From contig NC_063057.1 in the NCBI RefSeq assembly GCF_018812025.1, positions 19,955,638 to 20,019,637 of the forward strand: DNA of 64,000 nucleotides. The letters run 5' to 3'. Of the stretch, positions 11,846-24,124 are shown piece by piece (positions within the stretch are counted from its first letter, which is position 1; every line of letters begins with the position of its first letter). A model generated the notes under the pieces. It was given only the letters and a program-made list of their open reading frames with translations, had not been told where the DNA came from and made no database searches. This DNA comes from Megalobrama amblycephala (lineage: Eukaryota > Chordata > Actinopteri > Cypriniformes > Xenocyprididae). A program made the position numbers and the translations under genes.

Positions 11846-12739
11846 TTAATAAACTAATATGGCTGGTGATGCTGGTGAGTCCACTAATATATATTATACA
11901 CTAGCTTATAAAGACCCTAGTTAAACCTGTGGCTGGTGGTGGACAGCCAGAAAAACCTAAAAAAAACATGTGTGCGACCACTCTCACACACAAACAAAAA
12001 AAAAACAAGTGAGCAACATCTGGTGAGTTAACATGTTTCACACTCACGCTGCATTAAATCATAAAATCATTATTTGCTACGCGCAGCAGCACTGCACCTT
12101 TTAGCCCAGCAGGCAGATGTAGCACTGTATTATAGTTTAATGTGTCTGTAATGACTCCGTGTGTGTGTGCGCACGAGTTTATATGTGCCCCCATAGTTGG
12201 AGTGGGCATCAGGAAGACAGCTGTTTAGATAATAAGCCTCTAATTAGGAGAGAGGGACTGAGCTGAAACCCTGTGAGCATAGACGCTCATTTAGAAACCT
12301 GCACAAGTGTTGAGGAATGTAACATCTTACAATGTTGCATTACTCAAAAAATTAATCGATGTTGTATAAGAGTGTTCATGATGAAGAAACAAATCTTTAA
12401 AAAACATATTTGGTTTGAAAAAAATATAATCAGCAAAAACAAGCTCCATTTATTATACCATTTTTAACATTATACCACATGCGATGTGGTGTAACAGTCA
12501 TAGAAAAAGCAAAAACATTTTCATTACACCTTGAATACATGTGGGAGTACACATATAATCATTATTTTCAAAAATGTTTTTGAATATATTTGTCAAAGTA
12601 AAAAGCATTTTTTTTAAAAATATGACAAATTATGAATTCATAAATATTCATTTTTGGGGGGAGTCGCACCATATGACATTTTACATCATGGACTAACCTT
12701 ACCTTTCCCATTTTTTTTAACTAACTGAAATAATATTAA
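11846..12739. other. Intronic AT-rich sequence
   Basis: Contains a TG-rich patch at about 12160-12185 and A-rich runs; nothing else was recognised. Confidence 0.4.
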
Positions 12740-13608
12740 AGGTGCCGTAGAACGTCTTTTTAAAAGATGTAATATAAGTCTAATATGTCCCCTGAATGTG
12801 TCTGTGAAGTTTCAGCTCAAAATACCCCATAGATTTTTTTTTTATTCATTTTTTTAATTGCCTGTTTTGGGGCATCATTATAAATGCGCCGATTCAGGCT
12901 GCGCGGCCCCTTTAAATCTCGTGCTCCCCTCCCCCGGAGCTCACGCTTGCCTTTAACAGCATAAACAAAGTTCACACAGCTAATATAACCCTCAAAATGG
13001 ATCTTTACAAAGTGTTCGTCATGCAGTATGTCTAATCGCGCAAGTACAGTATTTATTTGGATCTTTACATTTGATTCTGAATGAGTTTGATAGTATGCTC
13101 CGTGGCTAAAGCTAACTTGTCTCTGTGAATATAGTAATAAACGATGGTAACTTTAACCACATTTAACAGCACATTAGCAACATGCTAACAAAAAATTTAG
13201 AAAGGCAATTTACAAATATCACTAAAAATATCATGATATCATGGATCATGTCAGTTATTATTGCTCCATCTGCCATTTTTCGCTATTGCTCTTGCTTGCT
13301 TACCTAGTCTGATGATTCAGCTGTGCACAGATCCAGACATTAATACTGGCTGCCCTTGTCTAATGCCTCGATCATGAGCTGGCATATGCAAATATTGGGG
13401 TCATACATATTCATGATCCCGGCTGTTACGTAACAGTCGGTGTTATGTTGAGATTTGCCTGTTCTTCTGAGGTCTTTTAAACAAATGAGATTTATCTAAG
13501 AAGGAGGAAACAATGGAGTTTGAGACTCACTGTATGTCTTTTCCATGTACTGAACTCTTGTTATTTAACTATGCCAAGATAAATTCAATTTTTAATTCTA
13601 GGGCACCT
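12740..13608. mobile_element. TTAA-flanked element (aggtgcc ends), copy 1, Kolobok-like
   Basis: Ends 'aggtgccgtagaacgtcttt' and 'ttctagggcacct' are short inverted repeats flanked by ttaa (12736-12739, 13609-13612). Copy 2 at 21995-22943 is colinear, with strongly similar sequence over nearly its full length. I recognise the family as abundant in cyprinids. The TTAA duplication and AGG start fit the Kolobok superfamily, though piggyBac also uses TTAA. No long frame, so non-autonomous. Confidence 0.75.
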
Positions 13609-13612
13609 TTAA

Positions 13613-14140
13613 AGATCTATATTACTTTATAATATCAGGATAGATTTATCACCTTTAGATCATCCTAATAAATTTTAATTCAGAAATTAAAGCATGCTAA
13701 TCATACATGAGGATTATTCCATTGCAAGTCATTGGGTCTCATTATCTCAGTATGAAATCTGCATTCAAACGTTTTTATGAACAAATCATGATTCATCAAA
13801 CTTCGGGACTAAAATTATTGTAAATTTATGAAAAAAAACCCTGAAAAAACAACTGAAACCACACACATTTAAAATCACATACTCTGGATGGCCTTATAAA
13901 AGTGTTAAAATTACATTTTATACATATATATTTTATCTCATATACTTCATCAGAGTGACGAAAGGCTGTAAAGCAAAGGTTGTGCGGAATACCCTTATAT
14001 GGATATTTAGGTTTAGGTGTGTTTATGCAAATTACTGACCTTAGGCAAACAAATCGCTCATTTAGAATGCTCCAAATTAACAAAACTAACATTAGAGCAG
14101 GTTAAGGTTATTTTTTTTTCTCCTGTGAAAATACACAAAA
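13613..14140. other. Intronic sequence, nothing recognised
   Basis: AT-rich sequence with no transposon ends or coding signatures that I can support. Confidence 0.4.
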
Positions 14141-14144
14141 TTAA

Positions 14145-14985
14145 AGGTGCAATATGTAGAATTTTGTGTCCGCTAGTGGCCTATTCAAAACAAAGGCGTA
14201 GCTTGATGATGCCTAGTTTGAGCGTGGAATCTTGGGACATGTGGTCTTCATGCCACAGTCGCTGGAGCTGCTTTCGCTTGTCCGGTCATGAGTATGAGGT
14301 AACACAGTGCCGTTTATCATATTAGATACATTTGAGTGTGTTGGAAATTATGTTATAATGTTACTGTGTGCGTTCGCTCGGTGGCTGCTGCGAGACACTT
14401 GTTGCACACTGCAATAAGATAGATCGATTTTAGAATATCATATTAAATGCTGGATGGCTTGTGTTGATAAATGGCATGCAATTAATTTTAAAACATATTG
14501 TATGATGGAGAAAATGCTGTATTACTGTTACTAAAAATAAAGCTGCATCTGATTATGCCATGTTAGCTACTTCACAAAATAGTGTTTTTCTCCGAGGCAT
14601 GGTAAAGCATGGTACTCACAAAAAAATCAAGAAAATTAGATTTAAACAATAAGACTAAACGTGTTGAGCTATATAACAATAATTAGTTTTCTGTCTATAA
14701 ACGTAACCAAACAGTTTTTCCTTGTCTATTAAAACATGTAAAGCGTCTTTGGTGTTTCCATGGTTTCTACAAAATAAACCGGAAACCGAGGGTAACGCGG
14801 GTATGACGCAATTGACAGGCGACTCCTCACACGTCCCGGAGCCTTGGTTAAAATTGCAATTTTCTCACGATTTACAAATAGTTGGAAACATTTGGGATAT
14901 TGTTAGTACTCAAGTGAACAAAATATATAACACTGGCCTAGTGGTTTTTGGATATTTTACTGCATAATTCTTACATGTTTCACCT
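14145..14985. mobile_element. TTAA-type element (aggtgcaatatgta ends)
   Basis: The left end 'aggtgcaatatgtagaattt' is preceded by ttaa, and the right end 'aattcttacatgtttcacct' is followed by ttca (one mismatch to ttaa). 'gtgtccgctagtggcc' just inside the left end mirrors 'ggcctagtggtttttg' near the right end. No transposase frame. A further relative is probably the fragment ending at 29049. Confidence 0.65.
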
Positions 14986-14989
14986 TTCA

Positions 14990-15970
14990 TCCATGCAATT
15001 ATTAGTAAATGAGACCCATTGTTTAAATTCAAATTTTTATGATTTTTTGAATGAGTTAAAAAAGGCACATCACTGACCCTACAGTATCATACTCTCCTGT
15101 GATAAAGTGTCTTGTCTGAGCTGTCAATCATGTTCTCTACATATAGTGTAGCCCAGGGTCTGGCGGAATGTAGAAGTCTATCTGGAGTTGCGTCTAACAC
15201 ACACAAACACACACGAGCACACAGATTCATCTCTCACACTGTGAGTGGCGTTAGAGCGGCTAATAGAAAATGTCCATCATTCTCAGCTCTGCAGAAGGAG
15301 CTGCAGCCTCCATCATTTACACAACACACACGCAGTCTCTGTGTTTCTCAGCTCATTTTACAGATATCACACAATGACAAGTTTATAAAAAATGAGTGAT
15401 GTCTTTGTGGAAAAATAAAGATCTTGTGTGCAGTGTAATAACTATGATTAAAGGGCAGAAAGGTACTTCTAAGTGTCACATTTGTCATAAATTATCAGGT
15501 CTAAAGCTTCTAAAATGTGAACAACAGATAAGAGTTGTTCACATGTGTAGAAAATATTTCACTATGCTTTAACAATTAAACAGGGCATTAAATAACACTC
15601 TAAACAATATTTTAAAAAGTGTTTCTGTTCAATACTAAATTCAAAAGATGACAAAGATACAGATAAAGATACTACAGATAAAGATACCTCTCTCATTTGT
15701 TCTTAAATCACACTATGGGCCAGATATACTAATAGCTTGTGCCAGTGAAAACCCTCTTTTGGCATAAAAAAACTATACTGTCAGGATTTACTAAAGACAC
15801 GCAGTGAAAAATAAGCACTGAAAAGGCATGGACACAGTTATTTTTGCAGCTGACCTTATTTCATATGCATTTGTAAGAGTTTCCCTTTCAGATGCCAAAT
15901 TTATGGGAGGAGAGTATTTTAATTAATCATGCAAGGTGATTTACTATTGTTTAGGCTAGTCAATTTACTG
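14990..15970. other. Intronic sequence with a CA-containing patch
   Basis: 15195-15225 is CA-rich, and 15240-15360 is somewhat GC-richer with 'gagctgcagcctcc'. No splice-flanked frame with a recognisable domain was found. Confidence 0.4.
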
Positions 15971-15974
15971 GTAT

Positions 15975-18520
15975 TTGCAATTCTAATCAGTTCAGTTTAG
16001 TTTAGATCACCTTGGTTCATTTCAATTCATTTCAGCTCAGTTTAGTTCCGTTCAATTCATTTCAGCATGGTTTAGTTCAGATCCATTCAGTACAGCACAG
16101 TTAAGTTCAGCAAAACAACACATGGCAGTTCAACTCAGATCAGTACAGGTCATATTAGTCTAGTTCAATTCAATTCAGTTCAGTTCAGTACAGCTACGTT
16201 TAGTTCAGTTCAATTCATTTCAGCATGGCTTAGTTCAGCTCAGTTCAGTATACAGCTCAGTTCAATTCAGTTTAGTTCAGTTCAATTTAGTTCCGTGCAG
16301 ATCATATTAGTTTAGTTTAATTCAGTTCAGTTCATCTCAGTTTAGTTCAGTTCAGTACTGGTCAACTGAGTTTAGTTCAGTTCAATTCATTTCAGCATGG
16401 TTTAGTTCAGCTCAATTCAGTACAGCTCAGTTTAATTTAGTTTAGTTCAGTTCATTTCAGTTCAGTTCAGTACAGCTCATAATAGTTTAGTTCAATACAG
16501 TTCAGTGCAGCTCAGATCAGTTCAGTACAGCTCATACTAGTTTAGTTCAGTGCAGCTCGGTTCAGTACAAAACAGTTGAGTTCAGTATAGCTCAGTTCAG
16601 TAGTTTAATTCAGTACAGCTCAGTTTAGTTCAGGACAGCTCAGTTGAGTTTAGTTCAATTAAATTCATTTCAGTATGGTTTAGTTCAGCTCAGTTCAGTA
16701 CAGCTCCGATTAATTCAGCTCAGTTCAGTTCAATTTAGTTCAGCTCAGTTCAGTACAGCTCATATTAGTTTAGTTCAATTCAGTTTAGTTCAGTTCAGTA
16801 CTGGTCAACTGAGATTAGTTCAGTTCAATTCAGTACAGCTCAGTTTAATGTAGTTTAGTTCAGTTCATTTCAGTTCAGTTCAGTACAGCTCATAATAGTT
16901 TAGTTCAATACAGTTCAGTGCAGCTCAGATCAGTTCAGTACAGCTCATACTAGATTAGTTCAGTGCAGCTCGGTTCAGTACAAAACAGTTGAGTTCAGTA
17001 TAGCTCAGTTCAGTAGTTGAGTTCAGTATAGCTCAGTTCAGTAGTTTAATTCAGTATAGCTCAGTTTAGTTCAGAACAGCTCAGTTGAGTTTAGTTCAAT
17101 TAAATTCATTTCAGTATGGTTTAGTTCAGCTCAGTTCAGTACAGCTCAGTTTAATTCAGCTCAGTTCAGTTCAATTTAGTTCAGCTCAGTTCAGTACAGC
17201 TGATATTAGTTTAGTTCAATTCAGTTTAGTACAGTTCAGTTCAGTACAGTACAGCTCAGTTTAGTTTAGTTCAGTTCAGTACAGGTCAATTGGGATTAGT
17301 TCAGTTCAATTAATTTCAGCATGGTTTAGTTCAGTTCAGTACAGCTCAGTTTAATTCAGTTTAGTTCAGTTCAATTCAGTTCAGTACAACTCATATTAGT
17401 TTAGTTCAGTTCAGTACAGCTCATATTAGTTTAGTTCAATTCAGTTCAGTGCAGCTCATATTAGTTTGGTTCAGTGCAGTGCAGTTCAGTTCAGTTCATA
17501 ACAGTACAGTACAGTTCAATTCAGTACAGCTCAGTTGAGTTTAGTTCAATTCAATTCGTTTCAGCACAGTTTAGTTCAGTTCAGTTCAGTTCAGATCAAT
17601 ACAGCACAACATCTCAGTTCAATACATGTCAGTTCAATTCAATTTAATTAAACTAGGCAGTTCAGTACAGTACAGTACAGCACCACACAACACAACACAA
17701 CATTCAAATTGGTTCAGTTTATTTCCATTTAGCTCAAATCAGTCCAGTTCAGTACAGCTCAGTTTAATTCAGCTTAGTTCAGTTCAATTCCTTTCAACAT
17801 GGTTTACTTCAGCTCAGTTCAGTACAGCTCAGTTTAATTCAGTTCATTTCAGTTCAACTCAGTTTAGTGCAACTCATATTAGTTTAGTTCGGTTCAGTTC
17901 AGTGCAGCTCAGTTCAGTACAGCTCATATTAGTTTAGTTCAGTACGGCTCACTTTAGTTCAGAACAGCTCAGTTGAGTTGAGTTCAATTCAATTAATTTC
18001 ATACACAGTTTAGTTCAGTTCAGTTCGGATCAATACAACACAGCTTCTCAGTTCAGTACACGTCAGTTCAATTCAGCTTAATTAAACTGAACACAGTTCA
18101 GTTCAGTACAGCACAACACAACATTAAAATCGGTTCAGTTTATTTCCATTCAAGCTCAACTCAGTCCAGTTTAGTATAGCTCAGTTTAGTTTAGTTCAAT
18201 TCAATTCATATCAGCACACTTCACTTCAGTACAGCTCAGTTTAGTTCATTTCAGTCCAGATCATTACAGCACAACATCCCAGTTCTACTCAGATCAGTAC
18301 AGCACAGTTCAGATCACATCACATCAGAAAAGCACAACTTAGATTAGTGCAGCTAACTTTAGTACAACTGAGTTCACAGCTCAGTTTAGTTCAATTCAAT
18401 ACAAGGACAGCTCTGCTCAGTTTGGTTAAGCTCTGTTCAGCACAGTTGAGCTCTGTTTAGTTCACTTTAAGTCTATTTAATACAGTTTACATTCAAAACA
18501 ATTTAATTTAAAAAGGTTGA
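15975..18520. repeat. 2.5-kb satellite of TTCAG-like pentamers with ~440-bp higher-order unit
   Basis: The block is made almost wholly of variants of the pentamer ttcag/tttag/ctcag/ttaat, such as 'gttcagttcagtacagctca'. A higher-order period is visible. 'cagtactggtcaactgag' recurs at about 16353 and 16796, a variant 'cagtacaggtcaattggg' at 17277, and the 'cagttgag..ttcaattcaatt' segment at 17532 and 17970. Intervals are therefore about 443, 481 and 438 bp. Frames here read as repeated S-V-Q-L/F residues and are artefacts of the repeat. The array decays towards 18300-18520. Confidence 0.9.
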
Positions 18521-20570
18521 GTCGAATCCAGCAAAGTTAAATTAGCATGATTGTTTATTGTAGTACTGCCAAGCACTCTCGTTTGTCTCGTCTCTTGTCT
18601 CTGAGATGTCTGATTGTAATAGAGCGCAGTGGAGTGTGGTTGATTACCATGTGCTGTCTGTTACTGCAAGAACGGCTCCTTTAAAAATGTACCAAAGCAC
18701 ACAGCATCTGGCTAGCGTGCCTACCTTCCATCCTTATGAGTTTAAAACCTGATGAGCTCAAATCCCAGGAGCATCACCAGCCATAAAAAACCAAGAATAC
18801 TACTGAAATGAAAAATCTTTGCATCTCCTGCTGTAGAGCACAGGGAGCAGTATTATCCTCGCTCTGTCTTTCTGTGTGTGAGTGTGTGTGTGAGCCCAAG
18901 CTGATCAAAGACAGTGTTTATGTGTAGAGATCAGGGTGGAGATGCTGTAGTCATAGCTATCAAAGACCTGTCTCATCACATGACACACGCCGCCCAGCAG
19001 ACTCTCATTAGTCTCGCCTAGCCAGACTTTTGACTTGAGGCGAAAAAGTCTGGTCCTCAATTCAGCTTAATCTGGCCAACAATCACCCGTTCAGACAGGG
19101 TTTCTCTTTTTTTTTTGAGGGATATGTAAACTGGCCAAGCACAGTTATTATTTTTTTTATGTTCCGTTTATGGGTAGGATTATCTGAAATCTGACTGTAG
19201 CACAATAATAGACTGACAAGGTTACAATAAATCAAAATTGTAGTATGGCAGTCTCCATGAATTTAAAGTATATTTAAACAATTAAAGAAAAAATGAAAAT
19301 GTGTCCATCAAAAAAACTACTGAATGCTGATTGTTTCACAAACATAACTAAGGAAACACAGTTCTGCTTGTGATTTGGTACTAAATGTATTAAAAAACCG
19401 TAACCTTGCAAATTTTGGCAAATCAGTGATTAGTTCTGTTATTTTTAGCATTATATTTATTCGTATTTTTAATTCATTTTTATGTTTTGAGTTTTCATTC
19501 ATTATTTTAATTGAAGATTTAATGTGTTTTGTTTTGTCATTTTATTATTTTTTTATTTCTATTTAGCTTTATTTTTTATTTCGGTTTCAGTAAATTTAGT
19601 AAATTCAACTAAAACTTGTTTTATTTCAGTTAGTTACCAAGGCAACAATTCTAATTTTCACTTTTTAAGTTTAAGTTTTTTTTTCTAATATTAATATATT
19701 ATATTATTTTATTTTGGCTTTATTTTAATTAGCAAAATCTATTAATTCATCTAATTTTACTTATCTTTTACATGTTCATACTGCTACAAATGTGTGGTGT
19801 TCGGCAACAAATGTAATTCACACAGTAAATACTTCAACTTGTCACAGGTCTCTGTAATCCTTGTTTCTGATTGGTCAATTGCTACATTCTGTCAAATATA
19901 TGTCTATAATGACTTCTAAAGTAATTGGCTGTTGTCCAAAGCTGATTTCCTATAGTTTAATGTCTTCTGTAGCACAGAAGGGCCACATATACTCTCACAT
20001 CACACATTTTACTAAGCAAAGCACCGTTTTTGCACACTAACTATACGGGTCACTGACGAATAAGGTTTTTAAAGTGTAAAAAAACATAATGGAGATATTA
20101 TTAATTTTGAAGTTTTGTTAAGTGTTAACAATGAGATTATGTGCTAGCTAGCTAGCAAAAGGACAATCAAACATTTTATATTTAGTACAAGTTTTTAAAA
20201 TATTTTACATTTTCCATGTTTTATAGTGATTGTACTGAATGACCTGATGTTTCGGGACATGAGCAAGTGAAAACAAGAATTTTTCAAATAGATAAAAGAG
20301 AGTTGGTTACTTTGCTTCACAATCATGTGGTCCTTTACAGGTGTCTGAATGATGTCACATCCTGTCACATGATACTGACCGCATGACTTGATCCAAAATG
20401 GTCCCTTTATATTGGTTACTCAGAATGACATCAATGAAATTAATTTTTCCAGACATTCTTTCCCATAGCAAAGCAACAACTTCTACACATAATTTTAATA
20501 CCATTTTGCAATATGTTAATATATGTTATAAAATCATGCCAAAATAAAATATATATATATATACATTTAT
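18521..20570. other. Intronic AT-rich sequence
   Basis: 18560-19080 is near-average in composition. 19400-19760 is very T-rich (tttattttt runs) with 'cagttagttaccaaggcaac', which I associate with a dispersed fish repeat but cannot delimit. Short gctagctagctagc and (AT)n tracts lie at about 20145 and 20550. No genes were seen. Confidence 0.4.
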
Positions 20571-21320
20571 TACATTTTAAAATATTTGACCCAAACACAA
20601 ATACATCTTTTCAATTTGCAGCTATAGAGCAATAAACAGATGAAAACATTATAGCTCAGCAACAGTTCAGACAAATGAATAATTTGCACCAATTCTTTTC
20701 AAGACAGACCTACAGTTTTAACATATTGTACACAAGTACAATAATAACATTTGTATGTTACAATTTAAATTCATGATGACAAATAACATTCACAAATGAA
20801 TTCTACTAACAAACACTTTTACTGAGGTTTTGCAAAGATTCTTATTCTATATCAGCTTTCATAGAAGTTAAATGTAGATATCTGCTGCTATCCTCCATAA
20901 GGAGCACCTATTGATCCATTTTTCATCATGCAGGGCGAGAACAAGAGGAACGGAGATGGTTGGGAAAAGAAAAAAGAGGAGAGAATCAATGGAAAGCTTT
21001 TTAATTAGTCTTTAATATAAAAGTGAGATCTGTTGCTTAGCACCATAGTCAGATAAAAAGTCATTGAGATATCTATAAAGCCAGTTACCATAGAGGTACA
21101 CCTCCTCTATGTATAAAAATTATGCATTGATTACATCCAGCCAAACTGCGACCCCCTGAATGACCCTTATAGTCTAAGAGACATTCTAGACAAGAATAAC
21201 CTGTGCTCACATCTTCCCTCTGCCGCTGAGAAGTCCTGCTGAGCAGCACATTAGCAAACAGTGACCACAGGACGTACAGCACAGCCTGTGAAATCAGCCT
21301 CATTATCTCTGCACTGCTAC

Positions 21321-21364
<44 letters not shown>

Positions 21365-21980
21365 CACTTTGAGACACTATCCCTTTTAACAATCAGCATG
21401 AACAGCCTTCATTACTTTCTGAATTAAGAAACAGAGCAAAATTCATCTCCACCGATAGATAAACCTTCAGATGTAATTCTTGATATCTCAGACTTGTGTT
21501 GCATTTGAAATCCTGTATGCCAAAAAATCAGCTTTGTGTTTCCTGAGCCCAGCCTTGTATCCAATACATTACAGTTTCTTTAAGGCAACACTTGCAGGTG
21601 TCCTGCATAGCGTGAGAGCCCATTAGCTTCCTCTAACCATGCATTGTTGCTGGAATCTCATTAATAGAGACATAAAGTGACTAGCATTGATTGGGGGTTG
21701 TGGGTCAGAGCAGGCTAATTTTAAATTCAGCCATAGTCAGCACATATCCATTTGTCTAGAGGTAATTATGCCATACCAAGGCAAGGCTTTGTGCGTCCAG
21801 TCAGACACCATTTGAGACGGGAGGCCCGAAGGAATACGTTTTTTTATGAAGCAAGGAAGTAATTTGATATTCTTAATGAATTTATCCACAAAGTTTCTCT
21901 AAACCTAGCAGAACGTTCCATCTGAAATATTTGCCCATAGAGATTAATGCGGTATTTCGGTAGTCTACTATATGTCTGCT
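20571..21980. other. Intronic sequence
   Basis: Apart from the AAAG microsatellite at 21321-21365 nothing structured was recognised. Confidence 0.4.
21321..21365. repeat. (AAAG)n microsatellite
   Basis: About eleven uninterrupted aaag units. The minus strand reads as a run of FLS residues, which is not a gene. Confidence 0.92.
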
Positions 21981-21994
21981 ATAAGGTGATTTAA

Positions 21995-22943
21995 AGGTGC
22001 CATCGAACGTTTTTTTACAAGATATAATATAAGTCTAAGGTGTCCCCTGAATGTGTCTGTGAAGTTTCAGCTCAAAATACCCCATAGATTTTTTTTTAAT
22101 ACATTTTTTTAACTGCCTATTTTGGGGCATCATTAACTATGCACCGATTCAGGCTGCGGCCCCTTTAAATCTTGCGCTCCCCGCCCACGGAGCTCATGCT
22201 TGCCTTAAACAGCATAAGCAGAATAAAGTTCACACAGCTAATATAACCCTCAAAATGGATCTTTACAAAGTGTTTGTCATGCAGCATGTCTAATCGCGTA
22301 AGTATAGTATTTATTTGGATGTTTACATTTGATTCTGAACGAGCTTGATAGTGCTCTGTGGCTAAAGCTAACATTACACACTGTTGGAGAGATTTATAAA
22401 GAATGAAGTTGTTTATGAATTATACAGACTGCAAGTGTTTAAAAATGAAAATAGCGACGGCTCTTGTCTCCGTGAATACAGTAAGAAACGATGGTAACTT
22501 TAACCACATTTAACAGTACATTAGCAACATGCTAACGAAACATTTAGAAAGACAATTTACAAATATCACTAAAAATATCATATCATGGATCATGTCAGTT
22601 ATTATTGCTCCATCTGCCATTTTTCGCTGTTTTCCTTGCTTGCTTACCTAGTCTGATGATTCAGCTGTGCACAGATCCAGACGTTAATACTGGCTGCCCT
22701 TGTGTAATGCCTTGAACATGAGCTGGCATATGCAAATATTGGGGGCGTACACCCCGACTGTAACGTAACAGTCAGTGTTATGTTGAGATTCGCCTGTTCT
22801 TCAGAGGTCTTTTAAACAAATGAGATTTACACAAGAAGGAGGAAACAATGGAGTTTGAGACTCACTGTATGTCATTTCCATGTACTGAACTCTTGTTATT
22901 TAACTATGCCAAGATAAATTCAATTTTTAATTCTAGGGCACCT
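21995..22943. mobile_element. TTAA-flanked element (aggtgcc ends), copy 2
   Basis: Ends 'aggtgccatcgaacg' and 'ttctagggcacct' are flanked by ttaa (21991-21994, 22944-22947). It is colinear with copy 1 at 12740-13608 and about 80 bp longer. A reverse-oriented end fragment of this family occurs at 56921-57008. Confidence 0.8.
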
Positions 22944-22947
22944 TTAA

Positions 22948-24100
22948 GTGACCTTTGAATGTGGCATGAGTATTTCAGAAACTGCTGATCTGCTGGGATT
23001 TCTCACACAACCATCTCTAGAGTTTACAGAGAATGGTCTGAAAAGATAAAATATCTAGTGAGAATGGCAGTTCTGTGCACAAAAATGCTTCATTGATGCC
23101 AGAGGTCAGAGGAGAATGGCCAGACTGGTTTGAGTTGATAGAAAGGCAACATTAACTCAAATAAGCACTCGTTACAACCAAGGTCTGCAGAAGAGCATCT
23201 CTGAACACAACCTTGAAGCAGATAGGCTACAACAGCAGAAGATCACACCGGGAGCCTCTCTTGTCAGCTAAGAACAGAAAAAATGGGGCTACAATTCGCA
23301 TGGACTCACCAAAATTGGACAGTAAAAAACGTTGAGTCTGGATTTCTGCTGCAACATTCAGATAGTAGGGTCTGAATTTGGCATAAACAACATGAAAGCA
23401 TGGATCAATCCTGCCTTGTATCAACGGTTCAGGCTGCTGGTGGTGTAAGGGGCAGTGGTTCCCAACCACATTCCTGGAGGCCCACCAACACTGCACATTT
23501 TGCATGTCTCCTTTGTCTGACACACCCATTTTAGATCTTTGAGTCACTGCTAATGAGCTGATAACCTTAATCAGGTGTGTTTGATTGAGGAGACATGCAA
23601 AATGTGCAGTGTTGGTGGGCCTCCAGGAATGTGGTTGGGAACCACTGGTTTGGGGGATATTTTCTTGGCACACTTTGAGCCACTTAGTACCAACTGAGCA
23701 TTGTTTAAACACTATAGCCTACCTGAGTATTGTTGCTGACCATGTCCGTCCATCCATCCCTTTATGACCACAGTGTGCTCATCTTCTGATGGCTACTTCC
23801 AGCCAGATAACGCACCATGTCACAAAGCTCAAATCATCTCAAACTGGTTTCTTGAACATGACAATGAGTTCACTATACTCAAATGGCCTCCAAAGTCACC
23901 AGATCTCAATCCAATAGAGCACCTTGTGGTGTGGTGGAATGGGACATTCACATCATAAATGTGCAGCTTGACAAAAATCTGTAGCTACTGCGTGATGCTT
24001 TCATGTCAATATGGACCCAAATCTCTGAGGAATGTTTCCAGCCCCTTGTTGAATCTACAACAAAGAATTCTGAAGGCAAAAGGGGGTCCAACACTGCACC
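22948..24100 (+). pseudogene. Tc1-like transposase, multiply broken
   Basis: Starting with 'gtgacctttgaatgtggcat', the conserved DNA of a fish Tc1-like transposase can be followed across several frames. The clearest part, 23764-23958, reads YFQPDNAPCHKAQIISNWF and then WPPKSPDLNPIEHL, which holds the second Asp (DNAPCHKA) and the Glu (NPIEH) of the DDE catalytic triad. The helix-turn-helix region near 22980 (SETADLLGF) is out of frame with this. Many frameshifts, small deletions and the inserted MITE show it is long dead. Confidence 0.72.
23453..23647. mobile_element. Palindromic hAT MITE inside the Tc1-like element
   Basis: The 195-bp element has inverted arms of about 60 bp: 'cagtggttcccaaccacatt' at the left and its complement 'aatgtggttgggaaccactg' at the right. 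Flanks 'gtaagggg' and 'gtttgggg' match 6 of 8 and are a plausible old TSD; the intact host sequence near here is a g/t-rich 'gtgtgggg'-like stretch. Confidence 0.82.
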
Positions 24101-24124
24101 ACAAGGTGTACCTAATAAAGTAAC

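Larger units (their letters stand above)
21981..24124 (+). mobile_element. Decayed Tc1-like transposon split by two later insertions
   Basis: The right terminus 'aggtgtacctaataaagt' is that of a widespread fish Tc1-like family. Upstream lies its transposase, heavily mutated. At the left, 'aaggtgatttaa' (21983-21994) joins to 'gtgacctttgaatgtggcat' (22948) only when the TTAA element 21995-22943 is removed, showing that the latter landed at a ttaa inside the Tc1. The true left end was not found. A hAT MITE (23453-23647) splits it again. Confidence 0.7.

Noticed and set aside
16644..17937. Serine/valine/glutamine-rich repeat proteins
   Set aside because: They are translations of the TTCAG satellite, with no start context or domain.
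18709..18778. tRNA-like A-box (ctggctagcgtg) and B-box (gctcaaatcc)
   Set aside because: Several mismatches to both boxes and no cloverleaf pairing that I could support; at best a very old SINE head.
23227..23712. 161-residue minus-strand frame
   Set aside because: Antisense of the decayed Tc1 transposase and of the hAT MITE inside it.
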